DNA of 64,000 nucleotides from Forficula auricularia (taxonomy: Eukaryota > Arthropoda > Insecta > Dermaptera > Forficulidae), in the NCBI GenBank assembly GCA_024734495.1, contig JALMQS010000161.1, forward strand, positions 2,421,896 to 2,485,895, written 5' to 3'. The translations under genes were made by a program, and so were the position numbers. The stretch's first letter is position 1. Each line of letters starts with the position of its first letter. Shown piece after piece: positions 35,289-45,619 of this stretch. Under the pieces are notes generated by a model that saw only the letters and a program-made list of their open reading frames with translations, was not told the origin of the DNA and made no database searches.

Positions 35289-35356
35289 GGCTTTAAAGAT
35301 CCGATCTACAGAAAACGGCGAGAGCAATTCGCACACATCGCCAATGCTTATAAATA
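35289..35356 (+). CDS. Trh: Tryptophan hydroxylase, catalytic-domain exon (GFKD block)
   Basis: A 68-base exon after acceptor ttgattttttcgaag and before a perfect donor GTAAGT. It reads GFKDPIYRKRREQFAHIANA then YK and two bases of the next codon. In tryptophan hydroxylases GFKD..YRKRR..FA..A..Y(K) directly follows DADHP, so this joins the 31244-31341 exon in phase 0 without a missing residue. It ends in phase 2. The next exon should begin in the GxPIPRVEYT region; I did not find it in the remaining 28.6 kb, so the downstream intron is either very long or the exon was missed. The iron-binding His/His/Glu residues lie further on. Confidence 0.92.
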
Positions 35357-35754
35357 GTAAGTAATCCGAGTAATATCCTGAAAGGAACAGCTGATCCTGT
35401 ATATCTAATTGCAACCATCTCCTGAGAGGAGTTAATTTCGTTAGCAATCATTGCTCATATTGTGCGCTTGAGATCGATCCCCTTCCTCGTTCGTGTCTCG
35501 CTCATTCACGTCAAATTCTTCGTTGAAAAAGACTCACTCAACGACAAACCAAATTACATCTCAATTCATTATGAAACTTTAAAAATGAATTTTATTCAAT
35601 TACCTTGATAAATACACCTATTTAGGTGATAATTATACAGAATATTCAATTTCGAAATTATTAAATATATTTAATATTTATTCTTAGAATATAGGGTGTA
35701 CATCTGTACATATATGAATATCGGAGTATTAATTTTGTTTAATTGTGATATAAT

Positions 35755-36082
35755 AACTAGTACCTGGACACCGAGCGATGATCGGTAACTTTTTGCTTTA
35801 GTTAAAAGCTATATATTAATCCCCGAACACCCCCCCCCGCGCCCCCAGAGCCCCACCCTCGCCCCGAACCCCAGCCCAGTTCACCCCACCTCCTGCACCC
35901 CTCCACCCACAACCTAGACCTCCACCTCAACTCCGCCCCCACCCTCGAAACCACTTCCCTCGCCCCCCGTACCCCTCCACCACCGCACCCCCACATCTCC
36001 CCACCGTCACCTCCATCATCGGCCCCGCCCCTTCACCCAGATTTTTGCATTTCAAGTCTTGCAGTGGCCCACAGATTATGTG
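35755..36082. repeat. C-rich dispersed repeat, copy 3
   Basis: Head gtacctggacaccgagcgat with hairpin ccgagcgatgatcgg, then ~230 bp C-rich, then atttttgcatttcaag, tggcccaca, attatgtgt. Head and tail match 63506-63722 closely, so these are boundaries of a real unit. The Ginger transposon at 36087 begins just after it. Confidence 0.75.
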
Positions 36083-36598
36083 TTTATGTTACGGTAAATG
36101 TACACTCTTAGGAAATGTACACTTTTTACCGTAAAATGTGTACATTTCCCCAAAAGTTAGGTATATGTGATTTGAATATAATGTATATGTACATTTCCCG
36201 GCAAGTGTGTACTATTGCCTTCACGTTTTGGTAAATGTATTCTCTTACCTTCATGATTTAAGAAAAGTTGGAATATAAATAAATTAAAAATGTTGTTGCA
36301 GTAAAAAAATATTTATTTAAATAAACATAATACAAAAGGCTTTAATAGAAATTATTTTAATAAAAAATGTAAATGACTAACAAAACATATTTTCTTTGCA
36401 TATTATATAATATGTCGTAGGTTATGATCCCAATATTCCTAAATACAATTTTCGTCCTAGTTTTTCAGGACCAATACGATGGGAATCAAACAGAGTTGTA
36501 GTGGCAAAATTTTCAGTGTGGGAACGCTAAACTACCGAATCTTAATCTAAGTAAACTATTAGAATATTGAAATTCGGGTAGGTACGGTGCATGGGTGC

Positions 36599-36879
36599 CA
36601 AGGGCGGATCCAGGAATTTTTATGGGGGAGGGGAGAATGTATTAAGGTGCCCGATGTATATAAGATATACTTTTTATCTCGGAAGTGTGTCGCGATCGAA
36701 TTGTCCAAGCGGGGGGGGGGGGGCCGGAGGCGCCCCCCCCCACACACACACACACATATATAGAACTTTATTTTCAATTTTAAAATTTTTTTTAAAAAAT
36801 AAATGTTTTTTTTTTACAAATTTTTTTGCCAGGCACGGGCCTCTATGGGGGGGGGGGGGGTGGGCTGGATCTGCCCTTG
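36599..36879. mobile_element. hAT MITE, 281 bp, 8-bp target duplication
   Basis: Termini CAAGGGCGGATCCAG / CTGGATCTGCCCTTG, flanked by ATGGGTGC at 36591-36598 and 36880-36887. Interior has long G runs and a (CA)n tract. Nested in the Ginger element. Confidence 0.93.
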
Positions 36880-37163
36880 ATGGGTGCTGATGCCTCAAAT
36901 CAATATATGAGGCACTCACACATTTTTTAAGATATTATTTTATTTACTTGCGTAAGTGATTTTAATTTTATTTGTTATTATTATTATTATTTTTTTTTAC
37001 TGAATGAAACCAGTGTGGGAACGCCGTTCCCACGCGTTCCCGCTCCACTACACCCTTGGAATCAAACAAATAATAATAATAACATAAATACTTTTCTTTA
37101 TTATAACAGTTAAATTTTATAAAACTATAAAGGAACATATAGAAATTTTATAATGAAAAAGTT

Positions 37164-37540
37164 TTATTTATTTGAGCAAGAATTGCTATTGTGGCGCTTG
37201 GAATTACATAATATTCCAGCATTTTTACAACTGCATTTTTTTGAGGAACATGTTCCTTTACAGATGCATCTTTTAAAACCTTGTCCACCAGTAAGGGACT
37301 GCATTCCTATTTCTCTTACCGATTTCTCAACATCTTGAGGAACATCTTCGTATGATATAAACTTTTGTTCGCAAATGGCGAATTCATGCCTAGAATAAGA
37401 TTGTTTTAAAACTCCCTGTTTAGTTCCTAATTTATATAAATTTTTATCGTCATCTCTAGACAAAATAACGCAAATCAAATTTTTTGGATCCGTTTTTACC
37501 ACGATCAACGTCTGGAATGGAAACTCTAACATTGTCACCA
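37164..37540 (-). pseudogene. Ginger integrase, C-terminal part with Cys-rich tail
   Basis: The - strand reads GDNVRVSIPDVDRG then, after a one-base insertion in an A run (~37495), TDPKNLICVILSRDDDKNLYKLG and, at the C terminus, a Cys-rich module CICKGTCSSKKCSCKNAGILC ending just before 37164. NVRV.IPDVDRG and the YKLGTKQGVLK block are standard for KRBA2-like proteins. It was severed from the integrase core (39005-40028) by LINE insertion; bringing the two edges together gives continuous KFPAAVI-GDNVRV. Confidence 0.85.
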
Positions 37541-39004
37541 ACACCTGGAAACTAGCCAGAATCCAACCAATTAAGAAAAAAGGCGATTCTTCCAACATAA
37601 AAAACTATCGACCCATAGCAATCACTTCTGTCTTATCCAAAATCATGGAAAAGGCCATCAACGAGCTAGTTCTACGACACTTAGAGTCAAATAAATTTAT
37701 CCACGATAGGCAATACAGATTCAGGCAATCCCGGTCGACTGGTGACATCCTAGTATATGTAACTCATATCTGGAACAAAACCCTGGAGGCCGGGAATGAG
37801 ACCTCGCGGTAGCTTTAGACATTTCAAAAGCCTTCGATATGGTCTGGCACAAAAATCTTCTTGCCAAATTGACCTCCGTCGGCCTTGCACCGAAACTCTG
37901 TAAGTTGCTCGAAAGTTTTCTTTCAGACCGTAGTATTAAGGTTGTCATCGATGGAATATCATCTTCCCCTTCCACACCAACGCTGGAGTTCCTCAGGGAT
38001 CGGTTATCTCCCCTACGCTTTTTCTTATCTATATCAACGACCTTCTAAACTTGCCCTCCAATCCGGTTCATTGTTACGCAGATGACAGCACCCTACATAA
38101 CGCCCCTGCATCGCATAAAAACCGTGCAGACATTGCCTCTTCAATTAATTTAGACTTATGCAAACTTAAAAACTGGGGATCCCAAAACTTAGTTAACTTC
38201 AATGCAGGGAAAACTCAGTGTTGCCTTATTTCTAGGCGCGTCGACAGAAACCTCCCAAACATATCATTCGACTCAAACTCACTAGAATTCAGGGATAAAA
38301 TTTCAATGCTAGGCGTAACTCTAGGGTCTGGACCTTTCATGGAATGACCATATCTCAACCACTGCTAAAGCTGCAGCGCGCAAGCTTGGTCTCCTATTTA
38401 GGTCTAGACGCTGTTATACTCCCAGTCAACTTCTTATACTGTATAAGGCTCAAATTCGTCCCTGTCACGAATATGGCTCTCATCTGTGGAGGGGTGCATC
38501 CAAGCATTCTCTTGCTACACTGGATGCAATTCAGAAGCGAGCAATTAAACTAATAGGAGACCCGGCTCTAACCAACTCACTCGACTCCCTGGCTCACCGA
38601 AGAACCGTTTCTGCCCTTTCCCTGTACTACAGATACTATCACGTTGTCTGTTCAGTCGAGCTGAAATCAATTATCCCCCCTAATGCCCTCTTTACGAGAA
38701 ACACGCGGTTTTCTAACGCTCAGCACCCCTTCGCTGTCAAATTGGATAAAAGTCGAACAAGCGCTTTCGCCAACTCTTTTATCCCTATGACCTCCAGAGA
38801 CTGGAACTCGCTCCCTGCCACCATCTTTCCCGCGACTTATAACCTTCAGCTATTTAAGACCCGTATCCACAGATACCTTCGACCTCCGCCCAACCCATAA
38901 AATTCTTTCTTCTTCTTTTCACGATGGAGGGGCCAACCCAGGCCTTTAGGGGTTGCACCTTTTTGGTGTAACTCCTTCTCTCATCATTATCATTAAAAAA
39001 AAAA
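37541..39004 (+). mobile_element. LINE (Jockey/CR1-like), 5'-truncated, in the Ginger element
   Basis: Runs from within the RT fingers (ARIQPIKKKGDSSNIKNYRP) through LDISKAFDMVWHK (motif A), CYADDSTLH (motif C) and the conserved C-terminal RYYH and SRDWNSLP-type blocks to a tail shared with the local SINEs and poly-A at 38994-39004. Several frameshifts. Opposite orientation to the host element. Almost no target duplication is visible. Confidence 0.9.
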
Positions 39005-40045
39005 TCACAGCAGCAGGAAATTTTTCTTTCGAAAGATTACACATTTTGATAGCTTGATTTTCTAAATTTTCCCTTGCTTTCTTTCGAGCATTATCAATTA
39101 AAATTTTCTTCTCGTTTAAAACAGAATTTAGCTCAAAACTTCCATCTTTATCTTCAATTTGGTTGCATAATAAACCATCATCCAAAATTATGTCTAACGT
39201 TTCAATGGAAAATTCATCGTTTTCTGCGACTTTGCTATGTGGTGAATTGGCTGTGTGTACTCCTTCTAGTAATTGCTCTAACTCTTCTTCTGTTTCTAGC
39301 TGTTCAACAGATTCCATAGGTAAATTTGATGTTTTCAACCCCAATTTCATTCTTGTTCCGAATAAAGCTTCATAGGGAGTTTGCTTTATACCCTCATGAA
39401 AAGCTCTATTTTTCATCAGTTGAACATATTTTAAACCTTCTGACCACTTGGTTGTTTGGTTAGTGATAAGCCAGGTTGTAAGCATATTTTGAACATCTTG
39501 ATTCGCTCGCTCTATCGAGCCCTGGCTTTGGGAATGGCGAGGCTTCCCGTGTATTATTTTCACACCATCCCACATATTTGCTAATTCTTGGATAATTTTA
39601 TTTGCAAACTCCCTACCATTATCACATTGGAGAATGGATGGAGCTCCAAAAAGAGTGAAAATGTCCATAAGTTGTTTTGCTACTTCTAACGCAGTTTTTG
39701 TTTTTAGTGGGCGCAGTACAACAAATTTGGTTAAATGATCTTGATAATTTAAAATAAATTTAAATTCATTATCTGGTTGTGTCTGTAAATCTATAAGATC
39801 CACTTGACACCTAGAATTCATTTCACTCGTCAAAATTGGTTTTATCACAATTCCTTTTTTCTTGCCCTTTGCCTTTTTTTGACATGCTTCACATAAAGAT
39901 AAATACAACATAACTGCTTCACTAGTAATGTTGTTGTATTTGTTATTAATTTCTTTCACTAATCTGTTTCGGCCACCATGGCCAGTTGCCAAATGAGCAT
40001 CGTGTATAATCTCCACAAGTTTCTTCAATTTTGTGAATCCTCGAC
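39005..40045 (-). pseudogene. Ginger integrase core (HHCC zinc finger and DDE catalytic domain)
   Basis: One uninterrupted frame. With M1 at 40028: an HHCC zinc-binding module (H12, H17, C46, C49; HLATGH and CEAC) and a complete DDE triad, D77 in CQVDLIDLQ, D136 in QCDNGREF, and E173 in GSIERANQDVQ, with 36 residues between the last two. Downstream KWSEGLKYVQLMKNRAFH and TPYEALFG are typical of the gypsy-integrase fold. It would cut and join element ends. The last 20 codons of the open frame, past 39004, are LINE antisense and not part of the protein. Upstream the frame reads through GFTKL to ~40045, where the palindrome is inserted. Confidence 0.92.
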
Positions 40046-40790
40046 TTCAAAAAGGAGGTGAGGTTCTCATTCGATTGAATTTTTTTTTTTTTTTTTTGTG
40101 CCTATGCTTACTCCTTACATCTCCAAAGCCAATTGTCAACCGATTTTGAAAATTTTTTTTGCATTGGGTCCAGTCTAGCTTCCGATTGGTCCCATTTTTT
40201 TTTCGATTTTTTTTCATAGGTATTAGACCTTTTTTATTAGGTTTGTTTAGGTTTGTTTAGACCTAACTCTCTTTGTTTATGAACCGATTTCGATGGTTCT
40301 TTTTTTATCCGAAAGGGGGTGTCTTAGGGATGGTGTCATATTAATTTGGTCAAGTTCTGATGATATAATCACTATTAATAACATCACTAAAAAGAGAAAA
40401 ATAAAAATTTTTAAGAAAAAATAAAAATCGACTTCAAAAAATTAGTGCAACAAATATAAAAATACACTAAAAGGTATAAAATAATTATTATCTTATTTAG
40501 TTACAACTAAACGACGAAATATTAACACGAAATTACTTTTTGAAGTTGGTGCCAAACATATACCTTTTATGAATCGCACTCGACGGATCTTACTTAGTAC
40601 GTTTGGCGGGTACGCTCGCTTATAGGTATAGTTTGTTTGGCACCGACTTTTAAAAGTAATTTCGTGTTAATATTTCGTCGTTTAGTTGTAACTAAATAAG
40701 ATAATAATTATTTTATACCTTTTAGTGTATTTTTATATTTGTTGCGACTTAATTTTTTGAAGTCGGTTTTTATTTTTCTTAAAAATTTCT
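40045..40790. mobile_element. CGACTTC palindrome, copy 3, in the Ginger ORF
   Basis: Starts CGACTTCAAAAAGGAGG at ~40045 and ends ttgaagtcgg...tttatttttc near 40780. The centre reads gatcttacttagtacgtttg, the complement of the conserved segment in copy 1. It separates the Ginger N-terminal ORF from the integrase core. Confidence 0.88.
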
Positions 40791-40798
40791 GCGATATT

Positions 40799-41050
40799 TT
40801 ATGCTACCCCCTTCTTTAAAATGGACTTATTAATTTTTCTTCCTTCCCTACCACTATTATATCGTATCTTTTCAGCCGGCGGGCGGTAATCTACATCACT
40901 TTTATTCTTTTCTTTTAATTTTGCTGCCTTTACTTCCAATAATATTTTTTCATACTGATGCTGGTTTAAATAAATATTATTTTTGTTTTTTTGTGATACA
41001 ATCTGTTCTAGTTGGCTTTTAAATTTTTCTTTTGTTCCATTGTTTTTCAA
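40799..41050 (-). pseudogene. Ginger integrase, N-terminal part
   Basis: Eighty-three codons, rich in Lys/Asn, starting MKNNGTKEKF and ending KINKSILKKGVA at a stop before the palindrome. Upstream are the subterminal repeats. The NIYLNQHQYEKIL...DYRPPAEKIRYN stretch resembles the start of KRBA2-like proteins; the assignment rests mainly on position and orientation. Sequence that normally links it to the HHCC module appears lost. Confidence 0.6.
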
Positions 41051-41544
41051 AAATTCTAACTAAAAAAATATTTTTTTTGTAGAAAAATTAAAATTTTAAA
41101 TCTATAATTATGATAATTTTAACTTACCTGAGTCTTATTTCTCTAAATATCTTAAATTATATCCAGAAATCTTCAGTACTATGGCATTAATTTGTAATGT
41201 AGTTATTGTAGGGTACATAAACATAATAACATTAACATTATAGATAGAGCACTTGCACGAAATGTGTAACGTGAAATAGCAGCGCCTACTGAACTAGCCG
41301 AAACGGTAGTTCGCGTACCAATACAAGTGCGCATGCGCACCACATTACTAGCACTTGCGATTTCGTATTTTGTATGCTCACATTTACCAAAACGACATGG
41401 TCATTGTGAATTCAATGTACATTTCCCTTATTTGAAATTGTAAATGTTAGTTGAATGCACATTACCCAAACGAGGAGGCAAATGTGCACATTTACCGGAA
41501 AATGTGTACATTTGCCGCAATATCTACTTTTACCGTAACATATA

Positions 41545-43260
41545 TACGGGAAGCTACTTTCAAGTATATACAATTTATGAAAAATAAAATAAGAAACTCA
41601 CTATGAGCTAAAAAAATAATAAAGTTCTTATTTCTACATTACTCATAACTATCTTATTTGAATATAAAAAATATCAATAGAATTATAATATTTTATCCGT
41701 GGTCCGAAACCATTTTTTTCTTCAAATGTGGCCTCGTGTAAGCCAAAAGGTTGACACTCCTGTGCTAGGATTAGGTCAAGAAAAAAATCACTGACAATTT
41801 TAAGACCTCATTATAAAATCATTGATTCTTTTATAAAGAAAAATTCATGTTGATTCTATTTATATTTAAAATATCCAATATCTGGCATTGGCAGGTTTCG
41901 TCGACACCAAATCACAATGAATAAATTGTCGAATCCGAAATATTAAGTGGCGTGGTTCCGTAGATGTAAATTAGAAATGATTCTATGATATTTTGTCTAT
42001 TGTGATTGGCGATAATTTAAGCGCCATCATATCGTGATTGAATTTGGCCAGCCATGGTCTACTGGCCCCACTATTAGAGTTAGAGTCGTAGCGGATTAGG
42101 AGACTGCTGGGCAAATTGGCTGCGTCGCTTTGTCCCCGGCTGCCTTTAATTGCATTATCAATTCCTAGCTACTTGCTTGGTTCATAATCTGATCATACGC
42201 TACTCTATTAACACTTGTTCGTTTTCAAATCTTAATTTAATTCCATCCGAAAAGTTCTACTAACAATCTGTCGTTATTATTACCAATAAATATCATTTAT
42301 TTCTCAAGCCATTTATATTCAAGCATGTGACTAATAGAAAGAAAACATTTCTAAGTGCTACATCATATTTATGTCTCAGGTTAAGTGGTAACGCTTGTAG
42401 CTTTTAGCCGATATTTGACTTTTCAAATTTCGTTGTTTAATAACGTTCCTAATAAGACAACATTCACATAATTGATGAAGAGATTAGATTAAGTGCTTAT
42501 TAAGGAATTGGCAAAAAACCTAAAAAATCGAGTACTTTAGGTGGACCAATTTAAAAGTGGAACAGGAAAAGTCAAGATTTATCAAGTTATCATGGTTTAT
42601 CAAGATTCCGTATTAATGTTCTGATTTTGGGGTTTGACAATTTTTGTCAGCAAGCATTTGAGTTAGTAAGATGAAAATGGCAGAAAATATTTGATGCAAA
42701 CTTGAGCCGACTTTCAGCTCATTTGCTAGCCAATTTGCAAGAATTCAAGAACGAAAGGTCCTATATAATAATTTGCTCAGATGCTACAATTTGGAATTTC
42801 CAAAAAGAACTATTAATTTAATTTTCGAATTTCTAGCTTCAGAACTTCTTGTTGAAAAATTCAGAACATTGTGGCATTTAAAATTCAATTAAAATGTTTT
42901 TTGTTTTTTTGGCTTTTTGGCCTTTTTAGCCTTCAGCCAATTTACGATACTATTATTTTTTTTTAATTTTGTCTTCTATCTAGGGATCAGATTTTAGAGG
43001 GTTCCCGCGAGTCGGTTTCGAACCCGGGTCCACTTGAATTAAAATTTTAATACGGTTTTTATTTGGGAGATAACTTCTAAATTTCAAGTTTTTGTCTTAT
43101 TTAATTTACGAGCATCACTGAATGACAGACGGCCAGGCATACTGACATTCTAGCAGACACTTATAGGGTCCGTTTTACATTTTAAACTGAACCCTAAAAA
43201 ACAAATCCTTACATGACTGAAATTTTTTACAGAAATTTGTATTAATAAGTCTTATCTTAG
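41545..43260. other. Presumed intronic DNA; less repetitive island at 41880-42200
   Basis: No ORF of note. 41880-42200 is G+C-richer and appears single-copy in the window (gtcgctttgtccccggctgc near 42120), unlike the AT-rich surroundings; it could be conserved non-coding DNA. Confidence 0.4.
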
Positions 43261-43573
43261 TGCTAAGTATCAGTTAGAGTTTCTCTCCGGAATTTCTCGT
43301 TCCCGATTTTCCAGGAAATCCGCAAAAATATCTATTCCCGATTTTCCGAGAAAAAAGTCAATTCCGGGATTATTTATAACACATAAATTAAAAATGAATA
43401 TTACAAAACTACTTGTTTATAATGAAAAATATTTGAAACAAAGTAACCATTGACTTTCTTGTATTCGTGATTATGTAGCTGCGCAACACAAATATTTGAA
43501 AACTCAAAGCGTGTGTGGGTCTTTTATATTTTACTCTTTACTATTTTAAAAGTTAAACAAGAATAAATTTAAA

Positions 43574-43946
43574 TTTTTTTTTTTTTTTTTTTTAATGATA
43601 TTGATGAGAGAAGGAGATACACCAGAAGGTGGATCCCCTAAAGGCCTGTATGGGCTGGCCCCTCAATCGTGAAAAGAACAGAGCAAGAAGGAAGAAGAAG
43701 CCGGGATCACGAGCCAATCTCAGAAACTTAGATACATGTCAATTATCCAATTTACCAAGGTTTTAGGGGCTTCGAGCAGTGGTAAATCACTCCGCGCGAT
43801 AAATTCGGTTAAATTTATCTCCCACTTAATTTTTATTACCAGACCCTATACTTACAGAAAAAATGTACTGGGTATAGCCGGGAATCGAACCCGAGACCTC
43901 CGGGTTGCCAGTCAGTTGTTCTGACCATTACACCACCAAGGCGGAC
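43574..43946 (-). mobile_element. tRNA-derived SINE, second copy
   Basis: Full-length relative of 425-794 on the - strand: poly-T at 43574-43593, LINE-like tail at 43594-43700, body, and tRNA-like head with box B complement GGAATCGAACC at 43881 and box A complement CCATTACACCA at 43925. Confidence 0.9.
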
Positions 43947-44053
43947 AAAAAAATTGAATTTAATGGAAGGCAGCCCAGAGGTAGTGAGGAAAGAAAAGAT
44001 TGACTACATATAAAATAAGGTGTAATTTATGGAATCCTTCCTCCTTTCCTTTC

Positions 44054-44095
44054 AAACCGACGTTTCGGAGGATTTTTCCTCCTTCTTCAGGGTTT
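44054..44095 (-). ncRNA. Hammerhead-ribozyme-like motif
   Basis: On the - strand CTGAAGA (44090-44084), extra A, perfect stem GGAGGA/TCCTCC with an A-rich loop, GAAA, CGTC. Helix I pairs AAACC with GGTTT perfectly. Helix III is loop-less ACGT. This is the best-formed example in the window. Confidence 0.68.
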
Positions 44096-44279
44096 CAAAG
44101 GGTCAATGAATGAAACAAATAAAATGTTTCCTTCTTCTCTCCACAGTAGTGTTTAAAAACTTTCTTCATTTTTAACAAAGGCATAGAAAAACAATTTTTT
44201 TTTCTATTTCTTAGTTGAAAAGGAGGAAAAAAAGAGAGAAGAAGGAAACATTTTATTTGTTTCATTCATTGACCCTTTG

Positions 44280-44321
44280 AAACCCTGAAGAAGGTGGAAA
44301 AATCCTCCGAAACGTCGGTTT
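44280..44321 (+). ncRNA. Hammerhead-ribozyme-like motif
   Basis: CTGAAGA at 44285-44291, extra A, stem GGTGGA/TCCTCC with one T-T mismatch, GAAACGTC at 44309-44316, helix I AAACC/GGTTT. Mirror copy of 44054-44095. Confidence 0.66.
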
Positions 44322-45027
44322 AATGAAAGGAGGAAGGATTCCAATAAATTACACCTTATTTTATATGTGTTAATTTTTCTTTCCTCACTACCTCTGGGCT
44401 GCCTTCCATTACATTCAATTTAAATTTCTACCAGTCCGTCTCTCTCCAGAGAAAATTTCTTTGCAAATAAATTTAAAGTTTATATTATTAAAAAATTGCA
44501 GTTTCTTTGTGAATTAAAATAAGTTTAATTACATTTCACTTAAGTTTAATTACATTACAATCACTTTCACTGATAAAAATTTTTAAATATTAAAATTAAA
44601 GGGTTATTAAAGAAAAAGAATGTCGCCAGAAAGAAATTAGAGACTTTGTTAAAAGACTATATTAAAAGAATTTAATTTATTTGAAGCCAGTGGAAAATTA
44701 ACAAAAAATTTGAAAATGCTCTTAAACCAACTTCAAAAGAAAGTGAAAGAGTATTTTCGACAGCTGGCCTTTTTGTCACCAAAATTAGGACACGACTCAA
44801 CGACATTTCCGTTAATGCGCTAGTTTGTCTCAGAACTCATTTTAAAAACTCTTCTGATAAATAACTTTTTTTTTGTTCTATTATATAATTAAGTTTTGTT
44901 GTTTTAATGAAAAAATAAATGAATATTTTAATTGTTTTTTTTAAATTAATAAATTTATTTTGATTAGTAAATATTAAAACCCGGTTTTCCCGGGAATTAT
45001 TATTTGCCGGGAAATGAGAAATCCTAG

Positions 45028-45615
45028 TAGTCCAGTCAAATTGTGCTCAAATGGGCCCCTATGGGGAAAGTTTTGGGGTTGTTCTTATTTTTTGAATATA
45101 AATGTTTTTTGGGGCGCTGAATCCAAATCTGAGGTCTCCCACCAAAACATTGTAGAAAATAGAAAAAAAGGTGAAAATTTCCATTTCTTGACGGTTTTTC
45201 GCTTATAACTCAAAAACTATCAACTTTTCTTAAATAACCTTCTTATTTAAAATCAAAGTTCATAAAATTTCCTACATATTTCATTATTTAGAGTTTTTCT
45301 TCGACTAACCGTTCGGGCTCAAGCGCTAGTTGAAAATTGGCCTATTTTTTCTGTTTCGGCAAATCCCAAAAACTCACACTTTTTTTGATACTTTCCCATT
45401 TTGACCATGAAGGAGCACGTTTTCGACAGACCACTCTATACATTGTTAAACTAGATGGAAATGTTCACCCTTTTTCCATTTTCTACAATGTTGCGTCATG
45501 AAATTTTAGTGGGAGACCTCTGATTTGGATTCAGCGCCCCAAAAACATAATATATATGCATAAAATCAGAACTACCCCAAAACTTTCCCGATAAAAACAC
45601 AATTTGACTGGACTA
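45028..45615. mobile_element. TIR element, 588 bp
   Basis: Ends TAGTCCAGTCAAATTGTG and CACAATTTGACTGGACTA are perfect inverted repeats; similarity continues ~170 bp inward on both sides (for example gaggtctcccac / gtgggagacctc). Flanking TA fits a Tc1/mariner-like duplication if the ends are GTCC/GGAC. Another copy is cut by the window start. No transposase. Confidence 0.88.
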
Positions 45616-45619
45616 TAGT

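Larger units (their letters stand above)
36087..41540 (-). mobile_element. Ginger-type DNA transposon (KRBA2-like integrase), with nested insertions
   Basis: Inverted termini TGTTACGGTAAA (36087) and TTTACCGTAACA (ending 41540). They start TGTTA, fitting the TGTNR start described for Ginger. Subterminal gtacattt / aaatgtac motifs are repeated at both ends (36100-36245 and 41390-41515). Possible target duplication TTTA/TATA, imperfect. The - strand encodes an integrase in three pieces. Inside are a hAT MITE (36599-36879), a LINE (37541-39004) and a CGACTTC palindrome (40045-40777). Confidence 0.82.
43955..44423. mobile_element. Inverted pair of Penelope-type terminal units with hammerhead-like motifs
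   Basis: Two ~195-bp arms (43955-44147 and 44226-44423) are inverted copies, starting at gaatttaatggaaggcagcc and ending at the complementary ggctgccttccatta. Each carries one hammerhead-like motif; the - strand one is in the left arm and the + strand one in the right, head to head. Confidence 0.85.
43272..45026 (+). mobile_element. hAT transposon relic with intact ends
   Basis: Left end TAGAGTTTCTCTCCGG, right end GAGAAATCCTA preceded by ccgggaattattatttgccg. The transposase C-terminal dimerisation block at 44715-44860 (+) reads SKESERVFSTAGLFVTK and NDISVNALVCLRTHFK. A SINE (43574-43946) and the inverted hammerhead pair (43955-44423) occupy the interior. If the neighbouring TIR element (45028-45615) is removed, flanks read GTATCAGT and GTATAGTA, possibly a decayed 8-bp target duplication. 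Confidence 0.82.

Noticed and set aside
37164..37338. + strand ORF opposite the Cys-rich Ginger tail
   Set aside because: Shadow of the - strand coding sequence.
38946..39004. C-terminal 20 residues of the integrase frame
   Set aside because: These codons are antisense LINE tail, not Ginger; the protein continues in the 37164-37540 piece.
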